Below are positions 44,056 through 56,009 of a DNA stretch of 64,000 nucleotides, piece by piece. The notes beneath the pieces were generated by a model that did no database searches, was not told where the DNA came from, and was given only the letters and a program-made list of their open reading frames with translations. The stretch covers positions 3,849,592 through 3,913,591 of the forward strand of contig OU452222.1 in the NCBI GenBank assembly GCA_911728455.2. The letters are read 5' to 3'. The DNA comes from Marthasterias glacialis. Lineage: Eukaryota > Echinodermata > Asteroidea > Forcipulatida > Asteriidae. The position numbers were made by a program, and so were the translations under genes. The first letter of the stretch is position 1; every line of letters begins with the position of its first letter.

Positions 44056-46671
44056 GAGCGCTGCTTGGATTTAGTGTACATACTTCTACCCTAAAATTTT
44101 TACTGAGAAGTGCGGTATTCTTTGTTTGGTTTTTCTGAGGATGGAGTATCTCAAGTCTTGTCCTCTAGTTTTTTCGACAAACATGCCATCCAACCATTCT
44201 ATGAAAGTTTCTTCACGTTCGGCTGTAAATTTAAGACAAAAACACCGAAAAAGGTTTTGTGTTTATGTCAGGGATTTGTGTGTAAACCGTATTTGGCTTG
44301 TTTCAATTTAAGAAAAAGCATTGTTGATGTGTGGGGAGCGTCAAAGGTTATTCTCCGACTTGAGCAATATTTCAGAAACATTGGAACTTATTAAAACACA
44401 TTTTTGGATAATCAGTCCTGAAAGAAGGTCACTAAGGTGGTGACCCCTGTTGACCTTGTGCTGATTTTATGAAGGGAATAAAAGAGTGGCCGTTTAAAAC
44501 CGTCAGTGTCGCGGACCGTGTGGTATAAAGGCCCGAGTCGAAGGCAAGGGTCTTTAACGCATGGCCCCGTTGTTAAGAATTATAATGACGAAAAAAAAAT
44601 CAGGGAATGTCACAACAAACCTTGCTCGCTTTGCAATGATTTTCGCTGTCGTTTAGTTCTATGGGTCCGTTTCGCACATCTTCATAGGCACGTTTTCAAA
44701 GCAAGAAACCAGACTAAAACAACCGGTCTTAAACAGCTCCAGCCGTGTCTTTATCAGCCGTTTAATACCATGTAGACACGGTCATGTGACCACCTTTCAA
44801 CCAATAGGAATGCCTAAACTGTCTTGGGTACTTATGAGTGCCCCTGAAAATGTTCCCTAGACCTTGGGACAGTATGATAAAACAGCCCCTTGCCAAATTA
44901 AAATCGTTTTTTGCCTCTTCGACTAGATTGAATCGTAGGCGGTGGCCATTGTTTTTTTTCAATGAGGGCAGAGTACAGGTGATTTCTGCGTGGCCCATCT
45001 TTAAGTTTTAATGTTTGCAACTTGTAACCTGATGCCATGACAAAATTGAAATGAGGTGTTTGCCATCAGTTTCTCAGACTTCCGTCTTCCGTTGTGTAAA
45101 CTGAAATGTTCATTGTTTTGTGTCCTCTACACAACTCTGATGACTAGTGACAGAGAGTTTTTTTTTTTTAGGGATTATTTAAGTTTTCAGTCTTTTTTCT
45201 TCACATGAAGTTAATCCCCGTGGATTATGTTCCCAGCAAGAGTTTCCCTCGTAAAAACTTGTCTTGCTCGTCAAGCTGATGCCGCGAAACATCACAAAGC
45301 AAGGAGAGGCCCTGTTTGGAAGAAAGACAATCAAAATGTGGATCCGATATTTCCTTTTCGTTCTCGAAATTTTTTTCTATACATTCTGAGTAACTCTGGC
45401 GGAATAAAGAGCGGACCATATCAGCTGAGCCTGTACACGGGTATGGTGTGTGTGGCAGTTGTGGTACAATAACAGATAAAACTGGGTCTGCTAAAATGCA
45501 AAAAGCGCTGGCTTTTTCCAGTGGTGTGGGGAGAAGTGTCCTGGTGACTTCATGCAGGGTGACTCTGCCTGCTAGTGTTGATGAGCAAGCAGTTTACAAC
45601 ATTCAAAGTTGCTTTGTTCATTTGTTTCTCCCTTCGTAACTCTCCGTGCAGCTCCGTGCAGTGATGCATAGAGTTATGAGCTCTGCTGATTGGCATGTAC
45701 TTCTTGCTGTGCGAATGAAATTTTTGTTATGTTCCTTGTTATTTATTTATTCTGTTGTGGTCCATTCAAAATACGTAATATGTCGCATATCTATTGACAT
45801 TAACCATAGCAACCGGATAAAGTTAATTAAATGGAACAATTAAAATAAGAGTGGAGAAGCAGGTGCAGGAAAGAAGTAATTGCCAACATTTTTTTTTTTT
45901 TTTTACCAGTCCCCACCCCCCAAAGAAAAAAGACAGAAATTAATTAATTAGTAACTGGTAAAATGTTCTCCCACTCCATGGCAATTGACCTCATTTGGAC
46001 AGCTCATTGTGTGCTCATGTGACTTGTGTAATTGGCTCGGATTGGCTGATGATCAGCCAAGCTGTATCCTGACAAACGTGTACATGAAGTAGAAGTTACT
46101 TGGGCTCCGGGCGGCCAAGAGAAGAATGGCGAAGTTTCACCGGCAGAATTTGAACCTAGATTTGGAAACTAGGAAAGTTGCAGCGATGGCAGTATCTGTA
46201 AATGCAGCACCCCTTTTTGTACAAAGTCACCGCAGACAACAACCTTTTTTTCTAGATTTTAAGAAATGATTTTCATAAGAAATTATTTTTTCTTTTACTA
46301 TTTCTTTTTGGGATTTACCGTATTTTATTTGTAAAACTCCTAAGAGCACATTTTATGGATTCAGCGCTATGTAAAGATTATTATTAATTATTTTGAAGAA
46401 TTTTACAAATGATTCCAAAAAAAATTCAAAGTGACTACATAATTTTGCAACTATCCATTTTCAGAACTGTATTAATTTCTCTAGAATAAATGCAGCACAA
46501 AAAGTCTTTTAACTCGAAATTAACAGACTCTTGAAAAGGTTTTCTGGAAAACAAACAAAACAAAAATCAAATGTAGCAGCACATTTTTACATGGTTCCCT
46601 GTCATTTGTTTTCTTCTTCTAACAACTTCAGGAACTGTCCATAAGTTGGAAATGTCGAACCACCTCTTCTT
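44056..46671. other. No gene recognised
   Basis: GTATAAAGG at about 44522 resembles a TATA box, but no exon follows convincingly. ORFs at 44110-44394, 44506-44775 and 45227-45472 lack domains and paired splice signals. An oligo-T lies near 45891-45904. Confidence 0.4.
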
Positions 46672-46956
46672 GGCCCAATTTCATAGAGCTGCTTAAACGG
46701 CCGATTTTGTGCTTACTGTGCGATTTCCATTTCATAGCGCTGCTAACCGTAAGCACTGGAAAAGGCATGCTAACCTTCCGGTGCTTACTGTAGGGAAATG
46801 AACAACGTAACAATGCAAATCCTTGGTGAACGCGCAAGCTGGCCGCCTAATTTTCGTGCTAACCTGTGAAATACGCTTATAAGCTGAAGCAAATTTTTCT
46901 GCTATAGTTAGCATGAAAATTTGCTTACCGAAAAGCAGCGCTATGAAATTGGGCCC
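46672..46956. mobile_element. MITE-F, about 285 bp
   Basis: The left end GGCCCAATTTCATAGAGCTG and the right end AGCAGCGCTATGAAATTGGG are inverted repeats of about 24 bases. An internal TTTCATAGCGCTGCT at 46729 repeats the end sequence. GTGCTTACTG/GTGCTAACC strings recur inside. No ORF. A solo end lies at 22155-22178. Confidence 0.75.
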
Positions 46957-48257
46957 CTGTCTCAACCAATAAATTCCCTCCCCCCTCTCCCGAATTCAAA
47001 GATTTGTTGCCAAGCATCTCCCACCTTTCTCATTGCCAGAACCATCTGTCATTATATTCATGCCGTGTGTAATTAACATTTATGGACGTTTACCATAAAA
47101 AAAAAGAGACAGTCTGGTGCAGTTTACAGGTGATTCTTTCCCATCTCCCTGTCTGGTTGTACTATGATCGTATTCATGATCTATTTTCATAAAAACAAAC
47201 ACTTCAAGTCTAGTTATATGCGATGTTGGAGTGGGAAAAAAAAATTACCAAACGATTGTCTGATAGTATACCACATTTTGATGGAAGAATAGTTTTAAAA
47301 TACTCAAAATAGACTGGTGCCTGCCAGCATTTTTTTTATATAGTTTTTGTTTTGTTTTTTGTCCTTCTTTTTCTTCTTTCCTCTGTGTTTGTTTGTTTGT
47401 TTGGTTTTTTTTTTTTGAATGGAGAAGTCCTGAAGCTATTACAATGATGTTGTGTTATTTAGAAATTGAAAAAGAAGTTCCCTCAGGTTTCTTAGATAGG
47501 CATTGGCGCTGGGAAATATTTCTGGAGATTTTTTAAAGAGTAGATTTTGAAAATTTTAATATTTCAGTCTATACTGTACCAATATATTATCTCAAATTAT
47601 AAAAAAAAAAAAAAGAAAATGCATAGAGTAAGAGGTAAAGTTCACATTGAGGTCTGTATGGGTCGTCGTTGAATGAAACTGTAAAAACAATGCAATGACA
47701 GAAGATTAAAAAAATGTAAACAAAACTGCAAATCGGAAAAATGATTAGTTCTGGCATCCATGTAGCACGTCTCAACATCGACGAGGAAATTTCATCTTTG
47801 CGCCGTGATCGACTCGAGGTTAAATTAATCGCAGGAGATTTTTTATTCATTTTTTGTCCTTCTCTCGGTGTGTGTACCCACGTCGGCGAATTAGTTTGAG
47901 CTGTTGCTCAATGACGTGCGTCAAGGGGCCTTGATTTTCAAAACGATCATTTTGTCGGGAGCAATCTGATTGGATAATGAACACTACTCATCGTTGTGCA
48001 CTTAATTGCAGCCGACTCACATGTGATGGTTGACCGTTTGACCATGGCTTTGTTGTGGTTTTTTTTTCCACTTTCAATACAATAAATACAGGTTACTTGG
48101 TGCATTCGTTTTGTCCTGAGCTTGCCTGCCAAAAAATAATTACCAATTTTAATTTTTTTAAAATTTTTTTTTTATTAATTTCCACAGGGCGTGATGCAAA
48201 GTTGATAAGAGCATGGCCCAGAATTAGTAAGCAATTAAACAGGATATGATATTGCCC
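46957..48257. other. No gene recognised
   Basis: AT-rich. Short T and A runs. No exon. Confidence 0.5.
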
Positions 48258-48520
48258 GACAAATTGATTTGTTAAATGAAAATTACCAGGGACATGTGAC
48301 AAACATTGTTCTCCTGAGGGCATTCTGTGCCTTCAACCTGCTTTGAAGTGAGAAATTGTTTCTTATGATGTTAAAACAATTATTATTAGGACAAATTGAT
48401 TTGTTAAATGAAAATTACAAGGGAAATGTGTCGAACATTGTTCTTCCGAGGACATCCTGTGCCTGCAACCTACTTTATGCAAAAAACGAAAATTGGGAAA
48501 TTGTTTTTCTACGCTAAGTG
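48258..48520. repeat. Tandem duplication, two units of about 132-146 bp
   Basis: GACAAATTGATTTGTTAAAT starts at 48258 and again at 48390. Both units carry GAACATTGTTCTYC-like, TCTGTGCCT-CAACCT and AAATTGTTT strings; an indel of about 14 bases separates them near the right end. Confidence 0.85.
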
Positions 48521-49159
48521 AACTTTCGTGCTTCGCAGCTTTAAATACAAGCTGTTCAAGTCGACTGCACACATTTTCTGTGCAAAAGAAAATTAATTAA
48601 AATAAAATAAGGTTTAGCGGCCAAAATATCATGTTTTTTGTTTAGTTATTAGACTGGTTTCATGCTGATTTTTTCATTCACAAAATATATTTAGCAGGGA
48701 TTTTATTTCTTTTTTTCTGCCTAGTGGATCTCCGAGTGTCCACAACCAAATGTCCGAGTTGTGCTTATAACAAAACTCACTGTTTTCATTACAAACTTGT
48801 ACAATTATACTTGCCGTTCCGTTCTAACAGGATTTTGGGCAATAATGCAACATGTGCAAGCTTCAAATCATTTTTGTGGCCAGCAAAATACAGGCAAGGA
48901 CAATCAAATTTTTTTTTCCTTTCTTCGTTTATTCATGCTATAAAAAACAGGCTTTCATGAATTTGATTGAACCATAAATGAGTACCATCAAAAAATCCAC
49001 ATCAAATACAACTTAAGAATGTTTCATTTTTGTCCCTTTTTTATGATATATTTTATGTGTTTAACTTCCCTTACCCCATTATCTGTCAGTAATGAGTTGC
49101 CCCACCTGTGGTGGAAAACATGTTTGTTAGGTTTCTCTCTCTCTCTCTCTTTTTTTTTT
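48521..49159. other. No gene recognised
   Basis: AT-rich spacer. Confidence 0.5.
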
Positions 49160-49391
49160 TTCTATTTTATTTTTTTTTTTTTATTTACAGACTTCAATCA
49201 AGTCAGTGTCTTTATTGGTTCCCCAATCTGCCATGTACATTTTTGTCCTCGCAGCCCCGGCTAAGTGACTAATGTATACCCAAGGTCGACTTGAGCTGGA
49301 TGATAGATCCCAGAAAGCCCCTCGCTGAAAAGCTCTGGCGCGGGGGGAGCGCAGCCGCCGAGAGCATGGACCCTGGCTGCATGCTGCAAGC
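49160..49391 (+). other. Strong acceptor-like site followed by a local GC peak with an ATG
   Basis: A long pyrimidine tract ends TTTATTTACAG at about 49190, as good an acceptor as any in the window. About 140 bases later a sharp GC peak (GCGCGGGGGGAGCGCAGCC) leads to an ATG in good context (GAGAGCATGG, 49364), then nine codons and a poor donor (CCC|GTAATA). It could be an untranslated exon with a start codon or coincidence. Confidence 0.15.
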
Positions 49392-49889
49392 CCGTAATAA
49401 AAGGGGAGAATAACAAAAGATTGTCCAACTGGGAACCAGATCCTTTAGTATTTTTGTTTTCCTTTCTTTTGTCCGAACAAGTCAATTAAAAACATCAATT
49501 ACTTGATTTAATTGGTTTAGATTGGCTTCGGTACTGAATACTATAATTTGGTTGAAGTTTTTTTTATTTATTCCCCTATCATGTTAAATTTGTTTTATTA
49601 GGGGAGGGGGGGGGGGATTCTGTCCCAATTCAGTCAGACAAAGAAAAGAGTGAATTTGAATCATCACTGAGGGCTTAATACAGTTTCGACCAAGAGGTGT
49701 TCATTTTTTTTTTTAAATACACATGACAAAAAAGAGAACTTGCTGAGGACTGTTCAAACAAAATGTTGTAAAAATTGTGAATTTTTTATTTGCTTTTTTG
49801 AAAACTAGAAACTCCTTTAGAATTTATGACTGTGGTTAGAATGTTGTAATTCACAGTGTGTGCTTTTGACTGTGTGAGGGAGTGGGCGA
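49392..49889. other. No gene recognised; G11 run
   Basis: Oligo-G at about 49603-49616. Confidence 0.5.
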
Positions 49890-50080
49890 ACCAAATTTAC
49901 GTGATGCAAAACAAGTAAATCAAACTTTGTTTCCTATTTTTTTCCCCTTTTATTGTTATTATTTATTTGACTGTTGATACAAGAAAGCAACATCACAGGC
50001 AGTCAAAATAAGATAAAACTGAAATTGCAACTGAAAGTGCCCCCGTGTGGTACAAAAATACGGTCAATTGGGTTGTCAAA
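49890..50080 (+). repeat. Dispersed repeat R5 copy
   Basis: Relative of 30350-30545: GTGATGCAAAACAAGTAAA, CAGGCAGTCAAAATAAGATA, GAAAGTGCCCCCGTG and CAAAAATACGGTCAATT. Confidence 0.6.
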
Positions 50081-50519
50081 TTTGTCTCTTTGAGAAGAGG
50101 TTAAAAATTTTCCACAGAAGTCTATCCATTCTTGTTTGTTTGTTTTTTGTTTTTTTGTATCGCTGTTAGTTTTTTCACGAGATAAGATAACATCCTGTGG
50201 CCCCGTGGCCACTCCGACCTAATTGCTTGTACAAAGAGCAGGTGTTGGGGAAGAGACTGTGATTATCCTACTTAGGTTTTAGCCGTCTCACTGACCGCAG
50301 TAGCCATTAAGATGGCCGAACCAACTACAAAAAAAGAGAAAGAGTCATTCAATTTGTTAAGCTTTTTTTTTTGTCGAATCATAAAGGATGCAAGGTTATA
50401 TAAGAAATTAAGGGGGGGGGGCGGCGAGAGTCAAACTTTTCTTTTAGAGTGTGCCAAACCTCGTTTGACATCCATGCTTTTAAAATTTACTCTCTCGCCC
50501 GAGTGGTGTCAGTTTGGCT
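50081..50519. other. No gene recognised
   Basis: Oligo-G near 50411-50420; AAGATGGCCG at about 50309. Confidence 0.5.
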
Positions 50520-50700
50520 CTTTTGAGGAGTGAAACTCACTGTGCATCATCCTTTTTGAGTGAAATTGGAGCGAACTTCACTCTGATTCAAGTTGAAAAA
50601 CACCCGTCTTTCACTTTAAAAAGAGTTGTCCGCCATACGGCTGTTTGCGAGAGTGGTATGGCGGACAAAATGAGTGGATTGTCACTCTTTTACAGTTAAG
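50520..50700. repeat. Hairpin with perfect 13-bp stem plus GAGTGAAA/TTCACTC repeats
   Basis: TTGTCCGCCATAC (50626-50638) and GTATGGCGGACAA (50656-50668) form a perfect 13-pair stem around a 17-base loop. Outside it, CTTTAAAAAGAG and CACTCTTTTACAG partly extend the pairing. GAGTGAAACTC and GAGTGAAATT/TTCACTC strings lie upstream. It may be a small, partly decayed foldback element. Confidence 0.5.
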
Positions 50701-52897
50701 GAGAGGCTTGTATTGAATTGGGTGTTGAGGCTTTGTAACAAATTTATTTGTCGCACCATTGATTTTATTATTATTATTATCATTATTAATTTGCAGTAAT
50801 TGAAATAATATTGAACAAACAAACAAAAAGAGCAACTTTTTGTTCTTTCTAGATTCAAATAATCTGTTTGTCATGCAATTAAAAACGCATGGAAACCTTC
50901 TTCCTGGTGTACAAATATTCATTAGGCCAATGAAAGTAGGTTACTACTTTCTCGTCAGCGCCCCGTATGTGATTTCATTATTTAAAAAAAAAAAAAAAAG
51001 GGAAATCCTACGCAAACTACTGCCACGTTGGGTGTTTTGTAGCTACACAAACTACGGTATTTTCAACCTCGTTTCCAGATTGCATTATGTGAATGGCCTT
51101 TGCGTATGGAACTGTGGTCAAATTGTTTGCCGTGGTCGAGGTTGATTTTGATAAATCATTTGCTTCCATTTGCTCTGGCGTGCATTCACAAGCAGATTTT
51201 TGTGAAAGCGTCTTTTTGTGTGGAATTTTTTTCTCGATGAGAAACAATAATGAATTAAAGAAAAGAAAGAAAAAAACTCACAAAAAAAAAAATCAATATG
51301 GCCGACAACAAACTAGTGATCTATTTTCATTGGCCTTATAATAAATTTTGTTTGCGCTTTGGCCAGACTGTCATGCCTGCTACAAGAACCAAGGGACGTA
51401 ATCGTCCACTGTTAAATCATGTAGCCTGCCCTAGCAGTCAATTGTTAGCAGTCCCGCGAGGACTAGCTATAACTACATCCGTTAAGAAATGTTGTATCCC
51501 TTCAGAAAAACGAAGAAGAAAAAAACGAAAAAAACCCAACCCCTCCCTAGTGCCAACATGGGTGAACCCAACAACAAATGATTTATCCATTAACCGAACA
51601 ATGTAAACCTTTACGGGCGTGCTAAGACAATATTCCTAAAAGGAAAAGCTGGACTGACTTTTGGCAGTTTGTTTATTCTGATCACATTGGCTGATGATTT
51701 AGCCATTACAAGGATGAAAGACTGAACCACACTATATTCACCATTTTAATTATGGAGCCAGGGTTGCGAATGTTATCGTAAGGGCCATTAGCCCGATCAG
51801 GGGAAAGAAAAAAAACCTCATGAATTCATTGGGAAAAATAAGCCTGCTGGAAGCCATGGGGCGGTGTGGCAAGAAAGGTAGAGAGAAAGTACGTTTACTT
51901 GTACAAATACCCTTAACCATTTCACGTAAATTTTTTTTTTTTATATATATATATGATTTTTACTTCATGAATGAGTGTCATTGCTTTGGAAAACAAAACA
52001 GACAGCATTATTGCCTGCCGGAAAATCGGCTTGGAGTTTGTTTGGAATTTGAATGGCGCATGTGCTGACAAAAACGTTCACAAATTTAAGCTATGGCAAG
52101 CCAATTTTCTTTTTTTTGTTGCCAATCTACAAATTGCTTCATTTGTTTAAAAAAAAATTCACGAGTACAAGCTCGCCAATTATGTTCGATATCTGTCTGT
52201 ACTCTTAAAAAAGAAAATCTGTTATCAACATAAAAAAAAGGGGGTTTTCGTGACGGATAAGAAATCAAGAAAAACAAATTTTTTTATTATGGATGATTTA
52301 TATACCTGTAAAATGTTACTATCATTTTATCTCATCTAGTTACACCCGCCGCATTAAATTTTACATCTTCTACAAGCTAATTAACAGATGTTGATATAGT
52401 GATTTTTAATTTTTTTATTTTTTTCGGGGGGGGGGGGGGATTTGGTGGGGAGAAGGGATGAAAAGTGGGGGGGTCTTAAGGGACATACGGTAGTGTCATT
52501 ATCTCAACGTCCCATTCATACCATTAGTGCCGTGAAAACTGAAATGCCATGGCAAAACCACATGTTTTTCTTATCCACATGCTGCATTTATGTGTATGAA
52601 GCTTTTGGCAGAAGAGAGAGAGAGAGAGTAGGAGCTGTGAATAAGAAGGGATTAAAAAAAAAAAAAGAAAAAAAAAAGAAAGACAAAATACAATAAATAC
52701 CCCCCATGCTTTGTTCAAGAAGTGATGGGAAATTCGTGGATGACTAAAACACATTGCAGTATCAGGTGTCAGGTGACCATATTCTTAGCGTAGGGCCGGT
52801 ATCGTCAATTCTGCAGTCTAGTGTTTTATTCCGAACACATCATTTACGGAGGCATGCAGTTACTTTATGTTCCACGTCCAAATATCCACCTTAGGCG
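50701..52897. other. No gene recognised
   Basis: Contains (TTA)n near 50767-50786, oligo-A near 50984-50998, an AT run near 51930-51952, a G14 run near 52425-52439 and (AG)n near 52614-52628. ORFs at 51298-51606 and 51820-52068 have no domain. Confidence 0.45.
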
Positions 52898-53020
52898 AAG
52901 GCAGGGTATACCTTTGCTAATTACTCCACAAATTAACGACCATATAAAGCTTACTTGGTAAAGAAACACTGGAGAGCAGTTGATAGTATGAAAACACTGT
53001 GAGAAGTGATTCCCTTTGGT
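52898..53020 (+). mobile_element. MITE-E relative, left part only
   Basis: AAGGCAGGGTATACCTTTG matches the start of the element at 39852. CTTACTTGGTAAAGAAACAC and GTTGATAGTATGAAAACACT follow as in the related echinoderm repeat I remember. No right end found. Confidence 0.5.
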
Positions 53021-55174
53021 TACGGGCTTTGTTTACTTTCAAAAAGCCTGGGATAATCACAGAATGTAAGAATGCTACAAATATATTCAAATATAGTGTT
53101 GAATTTGTTGGGGATAAAAAAGAAAAAAAAAACGATAAGGGGTTGTGTTTGCAAAATGTTTGATTTTTTATCAACAAAAGAAATGTCCGACCATCAACGA
53201 CACTGTCCGAACGTTGACGACAACGAGTTCGAAGCATTTCGGCTATTTTCGGAAAAGGAAGAATTCCTCCTTTTTTGTCACGTGACCTTTGGGTTTACTG
53301 ACCCTAACATTGACAGAGAATAGTCAGAGATTTTTGGGTCTGGGAACCAGACTATCTTTGGCATTGTCACAGCCGCGAGTTTTGCCAACCGTGGTTGACG
53401 AAAGCACTGGCAGCCTTTACTGCCAAAAAATAGTTTATTATTTGACCGATAATGCTATCAAATTAATATCCATGTAAATGTGAAATAAATGTTACTATCT
53501 CCAAAACAAAAGGTAAACTTATACACTTCATAAAAACAGTTAAAATTTTTCACTAAAAAAGGGGACTTGTTTTGCCAAGTCAGCTTATACATTTTGTGTT
53601 GCTCAAGACCGCCAATACAAAATGGTGGACACTGTTTGTAAACAAAAGAAAGGTCTGTAGTAGTTAACCTGTGAAGGAAAGAATATCGTAAACTTTCACG
53701 GGTGCCAATGTTCCAATAAGCACAAGACTTTCAAAGTTTATTGTTTGTATGTATTCACAAAGTTGAACTAAGCTCCATAGAGTTGAACCAAGGCCCCCGA
53801 TTGAGTGGTACATTCTCGTTGCACAAAAGAAATTGCAAAGAGGCAGCACTAGCAGGTACAAATTTTATAAGCTGAAAATAATTTATAAAATAAACATTGT
53901 TTTATGACTGTCTCCCTATCTGTTATTTGTGCGGAATACTTTGTTAGACAAATGTTGTTTTTTTTTTTTTTCATGCGCCCAGTAGTGAAGATATTGTGAT
54001 TTTTTTTATTTATTTATTTTTTTTTTTTTGGGGGGGGGCCTTTGAGCTTTTAAGAAATAGGTTAACAAGACTATGACAGGACTGTTTTGTTCAACAAGGG
54101 ATAACATTTCCCTCCAGGGACCCACTACTCAGCTGTTTCCTTCTTGTTTACAGTAACCCTTAAAGTTTTATTGTTTACTATCAACGCCTAGTGGGGGTTG
54201 ACCCCCAGATCAGACCGCCGAGGCCACGAACGGGAAGGGCTTCTCCTGTTTTTTGGGGGACAGGTTCTCCGGTGTGGTTTTCATTCCTATTTAACTTCAG
54301 GGTGGTTTGGTGTCAGGCGTTCCCGTGGAGCAGTTAACCAGATCTGGGGAGTTTGTTTGGTGGGGATATGTTTATAACAATTTATTGTCGGGCCGATATA
54401 AATATTTGGTAAAATTTAATATTGGTTTATGTCCACACTTGTTTACTCTGTAATGCAGTTAGCAGGTTTGTGTTATGAAATCCTCCCAGAGTTCATAGTT
54501 GATAGACTGTGGAAACATCGGCTGGTAAAATTTTATGAACCGTAAGCGATTACTCCCGGTGAAAAATGTAAACATGTCAGAAATTCCCAATGTCTAAATC
54601 TGTAAATGTCAGGTAGCTAATGCAATTGTATTTTTCTCTTTTGTGGGGGGGGGGGGGGGGACGTATTTATGCATTCACAGTGCATTTGGAATTCTGCGAG
54701 TCTTTGTTGGATGGGCCAAGCGTTGTCCTGAGGGGCAGTAAATTACATACGTTGACAGTGATAAATGTACATCTAACTCAGACAACCTTTTAGTGGCTAA
54801 ATAAACTTGAAATAGATAATGGGTTTCCAGTGTGCGAGGCCTTGAGTGTTTGGGCACGGACTGTCCAGTGTAATTTGTTTCCATTCAAGTCGTTCTCCGT
54901 TGATGAACAACACTGTTGAAAATGACATCAAATAGTCAGGAATCACTGTTGGGTTATTAAACAAACAGTTATGTGGCACCAGACCAAAATGAGTGGCTCT
55001 AAATATGCATGGTATGCTAAGTACATGCAAATGAGGTGTACTTTTACGAGGACGTGTTTAACATGTACCTGGAGTGGTTAAGTATCTCAACTCGCAGATC
55101 GGTTTGTACACAGTGCGTACGCATATGTAAATCAATAATGGTGGTATTCATGTACAAGTATCATTACATCAATA
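53021..55174. other. No gene recognised
   Basis: T13G9 junction at 54017-54038 and G14 near 54644-54660. A non-repetitive, GC-richer stretch at about 54120-54360 contains two TGTTTAC Forkhead-like cores. No supported exon. Confidence 0.4.
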
Positions 55175-55188
55175 GTTGCCACGGTAAC
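55175..55188. promoter_or_regulatory. RFX-type X-box
   Basis: GTTGCCACGGTAAC fits GTNRCC-N2-RGYAAC exactly. Function is inferred from motif only. Confidence 0.4.
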
Positions 55189-55484
55189 ACAGTTTCCAAC
55201 TCGGCATGTAATACGATAGTTTACATGTTGCTTTGGCCGGCCCCCTGTAGCGACCCAATTTCCCAAGTCTTGTGTGGAACACAGTGGGGATGCTTGTTCT
55301 GGGTTTGAGGGCACGGATGGCTTACAATTAGGTCAGGTTTTGGAAAATATCAATATTTATACCGTCATTAAATCGGATTCAATAAAAGAACAACTGATAA
55401 ACAGAGCTTATTTTTTTGTATTTGAAAACCATACCTATGCAACGTTTGAAGGAAACATTGTGTTTGAGTGAGTGAGTGTTTTTT
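55189..55484. other. Spacer
   Basis: No exon recognised. Confidence 0.5.
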
Positions 55485-55712
55485 TTGTTTGTTTGTTTGT
55501 TTGTTTGTTTGTTGGGTTGTTTGTTTGTATCTTGGGTTGTTTGTTTGTTTGTTTGTTGGGTTGTTTGTTTGTTTGTGTGTTGGGTTGTTTGTTTGTTTAT
55601 TTGTTGGGTATTTGTTTGTTTTTGTTTTTGTTTGTTGGGTTGTTTGTTTGTGTGTTTGTTTGTTTGTTGGGTTGTTGGGTTTTGGGGCTGTTTGTTTGTT
55701 TGTTTGTTTTTG
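55485..55712. repeat. (GTTT)n array with GGGTT interruptions
   Basis: GTTT units are interrupted about ten times by TTGGGTTG. No stop codon can form in TTTG repeats, so all three + frames stay open; the resulting Cys-Leu-Phe-Val ORFs are artefacts. Confidence 0.95.
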
Positions 55713-55995
55713 TAATAAAAAACAGTAGTCAGGCGTCATTTATAAGGTAAAAAAAAAAATTGTTTCTACTTACAGACCTAATTAAAGATTTAAGTACATT
55801 TTAATTGTAGCCTTGGTGCAAACCTCATTCAAACTAAAAAAAAAAAAATTGTATTCTGAATCCTGTCCTTGGCAGATGTGTTATGTTTTGTTCCCCCTTC
55901 ATTTCTTCGCTCGTTTACATTTATTTCCAATTTGATATTAAAACCGCAAATTGGTGAGACTGTAATTGCTGATAAAGAAACGTAGAATGGAGATT
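55713..55995. other. Spacer
   Basis: Nothing recognised. Confidence 0.5.
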
Positions 55996-56009
55996 GTTGC
56001 CGTAGCAAC
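55996..56009. promoter_or_regulatory. RFX-type X-box
   Basis: GTTGCCGTAGCAAC fits GTNRCC-N2-RGYAAC exactly; 820 bases from the previous one. Confidence 0.4.

Noticed and set aside
44520-44775. TATA-like GTATAAAGG followed by an ORF.
   Set aside because: The ATG of the ORF lies upstream of the TATA-like site and no donor follows; insufficient support.
53072-53323. 83-codon ORF with an acidic, Cys/His-containing peptide near 53150-53320.
   Set aside because: Starts within AT-rich repeat-like DNA next to a MITE-E fragment; no zinc-finger spacing or splice signals.
55468-55750. Three overlapping + strand ORFs rich in Cys, Leu, Phe and Val.
   Set aside because: They are translations of a GTTT/GGGTT array, which cannot form stop codons in any forward frame.
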